Assembly (NCBI GenBank): GCA_030824175.1
Contig: JAVBYH010000252.1
Location: forward strand, 1-8,624
Direction: 5' to 3'
DNA from: Bacteroidota bacterium
GTDB taxonomy: Bacteria > Bacteroidota > Ignavibacteria > UBA10030 > UBA8401
Length of the DNA stretch: 8,624 bases
A program made the translations under genes and the position numbers. Positions 1 through 7,452 of the stretch are shown here, in pieces (positions within the stretch are counted from its first letter, which is position 1; every line of letters begins with the position of its first letter). A model generated the notes under the pieces. The model was not told the origin of the DNA. It made no database searches and worked only from the letters and a program-made list of their open reading frames with translations.

Positions 1-494
1 GCCTCGGCCCATCCTCGACGCAGGAAGAGGCGGCATCGACGCTCGCCTTCGTGCGCGAGAGCGTCATCGCGCTGAGGAGGAAAAAATCGATGGTTGTCGA
101 TCCCATGGATCCGAACACGCGCTCCGTCGGCTCGTTCTTCATGAACCCGGTCGTGGGACCGGATGTGTTCGCGCTCCTCAAGAAGCGATGGGAGGGACAG
201 CATCCGGATATGCCCGTACCGTTCTATCCCGTACCTGAACCCGCCGGCGAATACGCCGGCGGGCTCGCGAGCATGAACGTGAAAATACCCGCCGCATGGC
301 TCATCGAACATGCCGGATTCGCAAAGGGGTACAGGGGCGACGGCGGCGTCGGCATCTCCGCCAATCACACGCTCGCCCTCGTCAACTACGGCGGCACGAC
401 CCGTGCGCTTCTCACATTCGCGCGGGAAATACAGGACGGCGTCCGCTCCGTGTTCGGCATCACCCTCGAACGCGAGGCCATCGTCGCGGACTAG
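1..494 (+). CDS. murB: UDP-N-acetylenolpyruvoylglucosamine reductase, C-terminal part (5' end outside window)
   Basis: MurB reduces UDP-GlcNAc-enolpyruvate to UDP-MurNAc with NADPH and FAD, the second committed step of cytoplasmic peptidoglycan precursor synthesis. The frame is open from base 3, so the gene enters from the left. The visible part is the C-terminal MurB domain. GSFFMNPVV (Ser codon at 132-134) matches the conserved block holding the catalytic proton-donor serine. KIPAAWLIEHAGF, then the ALVNYGG region, match the family's substrate-binding segment. The ending LEREAIVAD aligns with the LEPEV block of E. coli MurB, whose second Glu is catalytic. The text before the serine block (LRRKKSMVVDP...) resembles the actinobacterial-type LRRGKGMVLD version. 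The N-terminal FAD-binding half is not visible. No frameshift is seen. Identification is by recalled family motifs, not a search. Confidence 0.93.
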   Translation, partial: LGPSSTQEEAASTLAFVRESVIALRRKKSMVVDPMDPNTRSVGSFFMNPVVGPDVFALLKKRWEGQHPDMPVPFYPVPEPAGEYAGGLASMNVKIPAAWLIEHAGFAKGYRGDGGVGISANHTLALVNYGGTTRALLTFAREIQDGVRSVFGITLEREAIVAD

Positions 495-505
495 CCGCCG
501 CTTTT

Positions 506-532
506 GTAGGGCGAAATGATATTTCGCCCTGC
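506..532. repeat. Intergenic palindrome, copy 1 (GGGCGAAA/TTTCGCCC hairpin)
   Basis: AGGGCGAAAT (508-517) and ATTTCGCCCT (521-530) are perfect inverted repeats around a 3-base GAT loop. A G-T wobble and a G-C pair extend the stem to 506/532. It lies 11 bases after the murB stop and has no T-run after it, so it is not a typical intrinsic terminator by itself. A near-identical hairpin follows at 557-581. Together they look like a REP-type intergenic repeat family or an mRNA 3'-end stabilising element; that role is inferred. Confidence 0.75.
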
Positions 533-556
533 CGAACGATCGTACGATAGTTGAAC

Positions 557-581
557 CGGGGCGAAACACCGTTTCGCCCTG
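557..581. repeat. Intergenic palindrome, copy 2 (GGGCGAAA/TTTCGCCC hairpin)
   Basis: GGGCGAAAC (559-567) and GTTTCGCCC (571-579) are perfect inverted repeats around a 3-base ACC loop. A G-T wobble (558/580) and a C-G pair (557/581) extend the stem. The core matches copy 1, and both right arms continue into CCCTGC. The last stem pair (T-A in copy 1, C-G in copy 2) and the loop differ, with pairing kept. Such compensated variation is expected of a structural repeat. Confidence 0.75.
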
Positions 582-598
582 CACGCGTTCGCATCGTT

Positions 599-631
599 GC
601 GCCGTGCCCTGTGGCATAGCGCTTTTTTTTT
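599..631 (+). terminator. Intrinsic terminator after murB
   Basis: GCGCCGTGCC (599-608) pairs with GGCATAGCGC (613-622) around a CTGT loop, with one C-A mismatch and one G-T wobble. Nine Ts follow immediately (623-631). A GC-rich stem directly followed by a T-run is the standard Rho-independent form. It should separate murB transcription from the transporter unit that begins at 683. Confidence 0.8.
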
Positions 632-640
632 GCGTATACT
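611..640 (+). promoter_or_regulatory. Possible sigma70-like promoter for the transporter-hydrolase unit
   Basis: TATACT (635-640) matches five of six bases of the -10 consensus. GTGGCA (611-616), 18 bases upstream, is a four-of-six -35 match that lies inside the right arm of the preceding terminator. GCGTA (632-636) and TACGC (642-646) form a small inverted repeat around the -10 box. Position supports it, as this is the only gap upstream of the coupled genes. The -35 is weak and FCB-type bacteria use different promoter consensuses, so this is tentative. Confidence 0.35.
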
Positions 641-682
641 GTACGCTTACGTTTTTATGCAATCTCTCATGAAGGGTGACAC

Positions 683-2020
683 ATGACGTCGACGACGCAC
701 AAAGCCGAGTGGAATTTCCCCAAAGCATTCTGGACTGCGAATGCCGTCGAGCTGTTCGAGCGCGCCGCATATTATGCCGTGTTCATCGCCATCACGCTCT
801 ACCTGACGAAGGTCGTGGGCTACAACGACATCTGGGCCGCGTGGATCGGCGGCGTCTTCTCGGGAGGTCTCTATCTGCTTCCCACATTCACCGGCGCCTA
901 CGCCGATGCGATCGGCTTCAGGAAATCGCTCATCCTCGCATTCTCCCTGCTCGCCATCGGATATTTCACGCTCGGAGCCCTTCCGTACAAGGCCACGGTG
1001 CTGCCGGCGCTCTTCATCCTTATGATCGGCGGCTCGTTCATCAAGAGCGTCATCACCGGCACGGTGGCCCGCACAACGACACCCGACAACCGCGCGCGCG
1101 GATATTCAATCTTCTACGGCATCGTCAACATCGGCGCGTTCCTCGGCAAGACGTTCGCCTATCCGCTCCGTCTGAACTGGGGACTCACCTCCATCAACTA
1201 TTATTCCGCGGCGATGTGCTTCATCGCCCTGTCGCTGGTGATCCTCTTCTACAAGAACACGCAGATCGATGCGGACAAGAAGACCGTCCGTGAAGTGTGG
1301 AACGGATTCCTTCGCGTGCTCACGAACACCCGCCTTGTCGTGCTGATCCTTATCGTGACCGGATTCTGGATCATCCAGCATCAGCTCTACGCAACAATGC
1401 CGAAATACGTGCTGCGCACCGTCGGCAATAATGCATCGCCCGAGTGGATCGCCAACGTGAATCCGTTCGTCGTCATGACGCTTGTCATGTTCATCACACA
1501 CGCGTTCCGGAGGGTGAAAGCGGTCACCTCCATGTCCATCGGCATGTTCCTCATGCCGATATCCGCCCTCTGCATGGCCTCGAGCACGCTCCTCATGGGA
1601 TTCACGGGCACCGATATCTCCATCTTCGGCCTCTTCTCGATGCACCCCATCACGATGATGATGATCGTGGGCATCGTCTTCCAGGGCCTCGCCGAATGCT
1701 TCATCTCGCCGCGCTATCTCGAATTTTTCTCGCTCCAGGCGCCCAAGGGGGAAGAGGGCCTCTATATGGGATTCGCCCATTTGCATTCGTTCCTCGCGGC
1801 CATTCTCGGCTTCGGCATCTCGGGGTACCTTCTCACGGCCTATGCTCCCGATCCCTCGCTGCTCTCGCCCGAACAGCTTGTGCACGCGTACGATCATGCG
1901 TACTACATCTGGTTCTATTTCGCCGCCATCGGGTTCACGGCCGCGATCGCGCTCGTCACGTACAGCATCGTGACGCGCCGTCTCGACGCGAAAAAAATTA
2001 CGAAAGGATATGCACGATGA
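683..2020 (+). CDS. POT/PTR2-like MFS transporter (probable proton-coupled oligopeptide or related solute symporter)
   Basis: A 445-residue inner-membrane protein with about 12 hydrophobic segments. Four features point to the proton-dependent oligopeptide transporter (POT/PTR2) branch of the MFS. These are an ExxER motif in helix 1 (residues 23-27, followed by AAYY), an MFS loop 2-3 motif GAYADAIGFRKS (71-82), FYGIVNIGAF (144-153) matching the PTR2 signature, and ECFISPRYLEF (338-348) matching the helix-10 E-x-x-x-SP block. GFWIIQHQ (227-234) sits where POTs carry an aromatic/Gln helix-7 motif. In POTs, ExxER couples protons. At 445 residues it is shorter than many bacterial POTs, which often have 14 helices, and I see no room for the extra pair. 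The start is ATG 683 with AGGG at 673-676. The stop overlaps the next start as ATGA, so translation is probably coupled. The substrate cannot be read from sequence; di/tripeptides are the family default. Confidence 0.8.
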   Translation: MTSTTHKAEWNFPKAFWTANAVELFERAAYYAVFIAITLYLTKVVGYNDIWAAWIGGVFSGGLYLLPTFTGAYADAIGFRKSLILAFSLLAIGYFTLGALPYKATVLPALFILMIGGSFIKSVITGTVARTTTPDNRARGYSIFYGIVNIGAFLGKTFAYPLRLNWGLTSINYYSAAMCFIALSLVILFYKNTQIDADKKTVREVWNGFLRVLTNTRLVVLILIVTGFWIIQHQLYATMPKYVLRTVGNNASPEWIANVNPFVVMTLVMFITHAFRRVKAVTSMSIGMFLMPISALCMASSTLLMGFTGTDISIFGLFSMHPITMMMIVGIVFQGLAECFISPRYLEFFSLQAPKGEEGLYMGFAHLHSFLAAILGFGISGYLLTAYAPDPSLLSPEQLVHAYDHAYYIWFYFAAIGFTAAIALVTYSIVTRRLDAKKITKGYAR

Positions 2021-2682
2021 AAAATTTTTTAGCTGCATGCGTGTGCGTGCTCGCCCTCTCGACCGTTGTGTCCGCCCAGGGCTACGATACGCTCTACAAA
2101 GCCAACAAGACGTACACCGTGCAAATGGGATTGCACCGGCTGTATTCAATGCAGCGCGCCGAGATCGTCATGCTCGGCAATTCCATCACCTACGGCGTCA
2201 ACTGGGTCGAGCTGATGGGCAGACAGAACATCGCCAACCGCGGCATCGGCGGCGACAACACATTCGGCATGCTCAACCGCATGGAGTATGTGTATTTGCT
2301 GCAGCCGAAGCTCTGCTGCATGATGGCGGGCATCAACGACATCTATGCGGGGATCCCGGTGGACACCATTTTTTCAAACTATAAGAAGATCGTCGCCGGG
2401 CTCCGCAGCCACGGCATCATTCCGGTGATCCAATCCACGCTCTTCGTGAGCGCGAAATGGAAAAAAGCTGCCGAAAACAATCCCCGTGTGGCGCAGCTCA
2501 ACGCGCTCCTGAAACGCTTCGCGGCAGGGGAGCAATTGGACTATGTCGACATCAACGCTCATATCGCCGCGAACGGCATGCTGCACGACGAATGCACGTT
2601 CGACGGCATTCACCTCACCGCCGCGGGCTATGGACCGTGGCGCATCGAACTCGAACAGGTGTTTAAGAAATATGGATTGTAA
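2017..2682 (+). CDS. Secreted SGNH/GDSL-family hydrolase (lipase/esterase-like)
   Basis: A 221-residue protein. Residues 1-20 form a signal peptide (KN, hydrophobic core, VSA then Gln21), so the enzyme probably acts in the periplasm or outside. SGNH blocks appear in order: GNSIT (54-58, nucleophile Ser56, with Asn replacing the usual Asp), NRGIGGDNT (74-82, oxyanion Gly), GIND (105-108, Asn107) and DGIH (196-199, catalytic Asp and His). The set is complete, so activity on an ester or acyl group is expected. Relatives include acyl-carbohydrate esterases and lysophospholipases, and the substrate is unknown. The start at 2017 is chosen because it has AAAGGA at 2003-2008, gives a clean signal peptide and overlaps the upstream stop as ATGA. 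The frame stays open further upstream, but that part only shadows the transporter gene. LAAC at residues 5-8 lies too early for a lipobox. Confidence 0.88.
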   Translation: MKNFLAACVCVLALSTVVSAQGYDTLYKANKTYTVQMGLHRLYSMQRAEIVMLGNSITYGVNWVELMGRQNIANRGIGGDNTFGMLNRMEYVYLLQPKLCCMMAGINDIYAGIPVDTIFSNYKKIVAGLRSHGIIPVIQSTLFVSAKWKKAAENNPRVAQLNALLKRFAAGEQLDYVDINAHIAANGMLHDECTFDGIHLTAAGYGPWRIELEQVFKKYGL

Positions 2683-2684
2683 CG

Positions 2685-3578
2685 ATGCCTTTTCTCGGTG
2701 AAATCAGCGCGCTGCTGACGGCCCTCTTCTGGTCCATGTCCCCGTTGTTCTTCACCGCGGCGATCAACCGCGTGGGGACGGTCACGGTGAACATCACCCG
2801 GCTCACGTTTGCGCTCATCTTTCTCGTGACGTCCGTGCTCGTGATGCAATATTCCGTTGCGCTGTCGCCGACGCAGTACGCACTGCTGAGCCTCTCCGGA
2901 TTCCTCGGGCTCGTTTTCGGCGACTCGTTCATGTTCAAGGCGTTCCAGCACATCGGTGCGCGCATCACAATGCTCGTGATGGCGCTCTCGCCGGCCATCG
3001 CGACATTCGCTGCCTATGTCATTCTCGGCGAGGAACTGCCCATGCTCGGCCTCCTCGGCATCGCCGTCACGCTCGCCGGCATCGTCTGGGTCGTGGCCGA
3101 ACGCAGCGGCACAGGGAAGGATACGCCTCATGCCGTGACGAAGATCGGGCTCTTCTATGCGTTTATTGGCGCGACGGGGCAGGGGCTGGGACTCGTCGTG
3201 GCGAAACTCGCATTCAATGAATCGCCCGTGAACGGACTCGTGGCGACGCTCATCCGCATCGCGGCCGCCTGGGTCCTTCTGCTGCCGATCGCGGCGATGA
3301 CGAAAAATTTCAAGAGTCCCTTCGTGACATTCCGTACCGAACGGCGCGCTCTCTGGCTTACAATCGGCGGCGCCGTGGTCGGGCCCTTCATCGGGATCAC
3401 GTTCAGCCTCATCGCCGTCGCGCACACGCAGGTCGGCGTGGCCGCCACGATCATGGCCACCGTACCCATCGTGATGCTCCCGCTCCTGCGTATCTTCTAT
3501 AAGGAACGCCTCACCTGGAAGGCCGTCGCAGGGGCCTTCGTCACTGTCGGGGGAGTGGTCCTGCTGTTTTTAAAGTGA
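2685..3578 (+). CDS. EamA/DMT-superfamily transporter (10 TM)
   Basis: A 297-residue, strongly hydrophobic protein made of two homologous EamA halves of about five helices each (roughly 5-138 and 152-296), the normal size and plan for drug/metabolite transporters. The first half ends its fourth helix with VILGEELP (Glu116-Glu117). The second half has the matching IFYKERLTW (Glu274), the usual glutamate hallmark of the repeat. Family members mostly export amino acids, metabolites or drugs across the inner membrane; this sequence does not show the substrate. The ATG lies 2 bases after the hydrolase stop with only a weak GGA (2674-2676), so translation probably depends on coupling with the upstream gene. 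Confidence 0.88.
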   Translation: MPFLGEISALLTALFWSMSPLFFTAAINRVGTVTVNITRLTFALIFLVTSVLVMQYSVALSPTQYALLSLSGFLGLVFGDSFMFKAFQHIGARITMLVMALSPAIATFAAYVILGEELPMLGLLGIAVTLAGIVWVVAERSGTGKDTPHAVTKIGLFYAFIGATGQGLGLVVAKLAFNESPVNGLVATLIRIAAAWVLLLPIAAMTKNFKSPFVTFRTERRALWLTIGGAVVGPFIGITFSLIAVAHTQVGVAATIMATVPIVMLPLLRIFYKERLTWKAVAGAFVTVGGVVLLFLK

Positions 3579-3590
3579 CGGCAGGAGCAT
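3559..3590 (+). terminator. Weak terminator-like hairpin across the EamA stop codon
   Basis: TCCTGCTG (3559-3566) pairs with CGGCAGGA (3579-3586), with one wobble, around a 12-base loop that includes the stop codon. Only a short TTTT follows (3590-3593). The long loop and poor T-run make it at best an attenuating end for the three-gene unit, so some read-through into the FKBP gene is possible. Confidence 0.3.
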
Positions 3591-3591
3591 T

Positions 3592-3620
3592 TTGAGAAAA
3601 AAAAACGTATCTTTTAAAAA
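3592..3620 (+). promoter_or_regulatory. Possible promoter for the FKBP gene
   Basis: TTGAGA (3592-3597) is a five-of-six -35 match. After a 17-base spacer, TAAAAA (3615-3620) is a four-of-six -10 match. The 88-base gap is strongly AT-rich against GC-rich flanks, as expected for a promoter. The TTG at 3592 is in frame with the FKBP gene, but it is better read as the -35 box than as a start codon. Confidence 0.35.
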
Positions 3621-3666
3621 TGCCGTTGTCACACACTTCACTATCATTTTTATTCAAGGAGCATCA

Positions 3667-4446
3667 ATGAAACGTACCATTCTGACGATAATGAGTGTCC
3701 TTCTCGTCGCCTCGATCTCTTTCGCCCAAAAGAAAACAGATAAAACTCCCGCGTTGAAGACGAAAAAAGAAAAAGTGAGCTATGTCGTCGGTTACGATCT
3801 CGGATCGAAGATCGGCGGAGACATCAAGAAGCAGGGACTCGATTTCAACATCGACGCGTTCGTTCGCGGGATGAAGGAAGCCATCAGCGGCACAAAGGCC
3901 GTGCTTCCCGATTCCGAAATGACCACGGCAATGATGGCCTTCCAGCAGGAAATGATGGAAAAACAGCAGGCCGCAGCGGCCGCGGCCGGCGAAGCGAAGC
4001 AGAAGGAAGCCGACGCTTTCTTCGCACTGAATGCGAAGAAGGATTCGGTGAAGGTGCTCCCGAGCGGCATGCAGTATAAGATCCTCCGCGAAGGTACAGG
4101 CGCCATGCCGACGGCCAACGACACGGTCACGACGCATTACCGCGGCAGCCTGCTCAACGGCAAGGTGTTCGACGAATCCTACAGCAGAGGCGAGCCCATC
4201 TCGTTCCCCGTCACCGGTGTGATCAAGGGATGGACCGAAGCCCTTCAGCTCATGAAGGTCGGTTCGAAGTGGGAACTCTACATCCCCTCGTCCCTCGCAT
4301 ACGGCGAACGCGGCGCAGGCCAGATGATCGGGCCGAACGAAACGCTCGTCTTCGTGGTCGAATTGCTGGCGGTGAAAGCGGGACCGATGGAACAACCGGT
4401 CATCGCACCCCAGGAACCGGTGAAATCCCCCGTCGAAGTGAAATAA
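3667..4446 (+). CDS. Periplasmic FKBP-type peptidyl-prolyl cis-trans isomerase (FkpA/Mip-like)
   Basis: A 259-residue secreted protein that should isomerise X-Pro bonds and assist envelope protein folding. Residues 1-20 are a signal peptide ending SFA before Gln21. Residues about 35-110 match the FKBP_N dimerisation domain (VSYVVGYDLGSKIG...). A Gln/Ala-rich helix leads to the FKBP_C catalytic domain (131-237). That domain shows HYRGSLLNGKVFDESY, VIKGW and AYGERGAG, including the Tyr, Asp and Trp expected of the active pocket. A Pro/Val-rich tail (238-259) follows. Size and order match FkpA and Mip. The start is ATG 3667 because AAGGAG lies at 3656-3661 and the signal peptide then begins at residue 1. 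An in-frame TTG at 3592 would add 25 residues ahead of it. The gene is probably monocistronic, with its own promoter and a strong terminator 20 bases after the stop. Confidence 0.92.
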   Translation: MKRTILTIMSVLLVASISFAQKKTDKTPALKTKKEKVSYVVGYDLGSKIGGDIKKQGLDFNIDAFVRGMKEAISGTKAVLPDSEMTTAMMAFQQEMMEKQQAAAAAAGEAKQKEADAFFALNAKKDSVKVLPSGMQYKILREGTGAMPTANDTVTTHYRGSLLNGKVFDESYSRGEPISFPVTGVIKGWTEALQLMKVGSKWELYIPSSLAYGERGAGQMIGPNETLVFVVELLAVKAGPMEQPVIAPQEPVKSPVEVK

Positions 4447-4466
4447 CGATCATATCACTGCAATTT

Positions 4467-4504
4467 CGGCACCCGCACTCATTGAGTGCGGGTGCCGTCG
4501 TTTT
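4467..4504 (+). terminator. Strong intrinsic terminator after the FKBP gene
   Basis: CGGCACCCGCACTC (4467-4480) and GAGTGCGGGTGCCG (4484-4497) form a perfect 14-bp stem with an ATT loop. TCGTTTT follows. The stem is long, GC-rich and 20 bases after the stop, so it should end the FKBP transcript and isolate the prfC unit. Confidence 0.88.
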
Positions 4505-4544
4505 AAACCGGCCCAATCCGCCGTGTTTTGCGCATGCGGACAAT

Positions 4545-4596
4545 TTTTAAGTCCCGGAATTTTTTTGTATATTATAAGCTAGGGAAAAATATTTTT
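4545..4596 (+). promoter_or_regulatory. Probable promoter/leader region of prfC
   Basis: Between the FKBP terminator and prfC lies a strongly AT-rich block. Overlapping -10-like boxes TATATT (4568-4573) and TATTAT (4570-4575) stand out. The matching -35 positions (TTTTAA at 4545-4550 or TTAAGT at 4547-4552) are only three-of-six matches. A perfect 12-bp palindrome AAAAATATTTTT follows at 4585-4596, just upstream of the start. Since the preceding transcript is terminated at 4504, prfC needs a promoter here; the exact boxes are uncertain. Confidence 0.45.
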
Positions 4597-4620
4597 GACG
4601 CATCACACGAGAAACGAAGC

Positions 4621-6207
<1,587 letters not shown>

Positions 6208-6208
6208 T

Positions 6209-7423
6209 ATGAACACTATCGCCGAAGAATACGTGAAACTCGTGCTTGCCGTCGGCAGGCATGATGCGGATTATGTGGACGCCTACCACGGACCGGATGC
6301 GTGGCGCGATCAGGCAGCGCGCGAGACGCAGTCGCTCGAGTCGATACAGCAGGCCACCGAACGAACGCGCGCGCGCCTGGCGGCCGAACCGCTGCCCACG
6401 GACGGGCAGCACATCCTCCGCTTTCTCTATCTCCAGCGCCAGCTCGAATCGCTCTCGGCCCGCGTCTCGCTACTGCTGGGCGCGAAGATGTCGTTCGACG
6501 AGGAGTCGCTCGCCCTCTACGATGCCGTCGCCCCGGTGTATCCGGAACAGCATTTCCAGAAGACGCTCGACGAACTCGACGGCCTCCTGCCGGGCCATGG
6601 ACCGGTCGCGGACCGGTATCTCGCGTTCAAGAATCATTTCATCATACAAAAGGACGATCTGGACAGCGTCTTCGGCGCGGCGATCGGCGAATGCCGCGAA
6701 CGTACGAAGCAGCATATCCGGCTTCCGGAGCACGAAGCGTTCTCCGTTGAATACGTCACGGACAAGCCGTGGAGCGGCTACAATTGGTTCCAGGGCAACT
6801 ATCGCAGCCTCATCCAGGTGAATACGGACCTGCCCATCTATATCGACAGGGCGATCGACCTCGCCGCGCACGAGGGATATCCGGGCCACCATGTCTACAA
6901 TGCGATGCTCGAACAGCGGATGCTCAAGGAAAACAAATGGCTCGAGTTCAGCGTCTACGCGCTCTTCAGCCCCCAGTCGCTCATCGCCGAAGGCACGGCC
7001 AACTACGGCATCGAGGTCGTCTTCTCGAAGGAAGACCGGATCGTGTTCGAGCGCGATATTCTTTTTAAATTGGCGAAGCTCGAACAGTCCGAGACGAACC
7101 GCTACTATAAGGTGCACGAGGTGATCGGCAAACTGTCGTACGCCGGGAACGAGGCCGCCCGCGGCTACCTCAACGGCACCATGACGCACGCGCAGGCGGT
7201 CGACTGGCTCGTCCAGTACGCACTCATGTCGCGCGACAGGGCCGAGCAGCGCATCAGGTTCTTCGACAAGTACCGGAGCTACGTCATCAACTACAACGTC
7301 GGCCAGGACATGGTCAAGACGTACATCGAGCAGACGCGCGGCGCGGGCACCGACCACGCGAAACGGTGGAAGGAATTCTCGGAGCTCATCTCGTCTCCGC
7401 GCCTGCCGTCGCAATTGAAATAA
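6209..7423 (+). CDS. Compact DUF885-type protein, putative cytosolic zinc metallopeptidase
   Basis: A 404-residue protein whose clearest motif is HEGYPGHH (221-228). A second motif, IAEGTANYGIE, follows with Glu261 and Glu269. This pair, an HE-x-x-PGHH block followed 30-40 residues later by an EG-x-x-x-Y block, is the hallmark of DUF885 proteins. They are thought to be zinc-dependent peptidases, with the His/Glu residues as ligands and general base; that role is inference for this protein. DUF885 proteins are often about 550-600 residues and exported. This one is shorter and has no signal peptide (MNTIAEEYVKLV...), so it should be cytosolic. AAGGA (6200-6204) lies 4 bases before the ATG, which is one base after the prfC stop. 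The substrate is unknown. The motif call is firm; the catalytic call is moderate. Confidence 0.75.
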   Translation: MNTIAEEYVKLVLAVGRHDADYVDAYHGPDAWRDQAARETQSLESIQQATERTRARLAAEPLPTDGQHILRFLYLQRQLESLSARVSLLLGAKMSFDEESLALYDAVAPVYPEQHFQKTLDELDGLLPGHGPVADRYLAFKNHFIIQKDDLDSVFGAAIGECRERTKQHIRLPEHEAFSVEYVTDKPWSGYNWFQGNYRSLIQVNTDLPIYIDRAIDLAAHEGYPGHHVYNAMLEQRMLKENKWLEFSVYALFSPQSLIAEGTANYGIEVVFSKEDRIVFERDILFKLAKLEQSETNRYYKVHEVIGKLSYAGNEAARGYLNGTMTHAQAVDWLVQYALMSRDRAEQRIRFFDKYRSYVINYNVGQDMVKTYIEQTRGAGTDHAKRWKEFSELISSPRLPSQLK

Positions 7424-7452
7424 CAGATGTTTTATTCTTTTAGAAAACCATT

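Noticed and set aside
669..686. Mini reading frame ATG AAG GGT GAC ACA TGA overlapping the transporter start as ATGA, like a leader peptide.
   Set aside because: Only five codons, with no ribosome site of its own. Its codons are the transporter's Shine-Dalgarno region.
1444..2016. Open frame extending the SGNH hydrolase about 191 codons upstream, suggesting a fusion protein.
   Set aside because: The translation is His/Arg-rich, low-complexity shadow of the transporter gene. ATG 2017 has a ribosome site and starts a clean signal peptide.
1106..2149. Long minus-strand open frame (347 codons) opposite the transporter.
   Set aside because: Charged, Arg/His/Glu-rich composition typical of antisense shadows in GC-rich genes. 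It spans two well-supported genes.
3592..3666. Alternative TTG start for the FKBP gene at 3592.
   Set aside because: It would put 25 residues before the signal peptide. ATG 3667 has AAGGAG at good spacing, and the TTG fits a -35 box.
4528..4620. Alternative ATG start for prfC at 4528.
   Set aside because: It adds 31 residues unlike any RF3 N-terminus, translated from the AT-rich leader. It would also place the start upstream of the likely promoter.
6470..7414. Long minus-strand open frame (314 codons) opposite the DUF885 gene.
   Set aside because: Shadow composition, no motifs, and the sense strand has clear family motifs.
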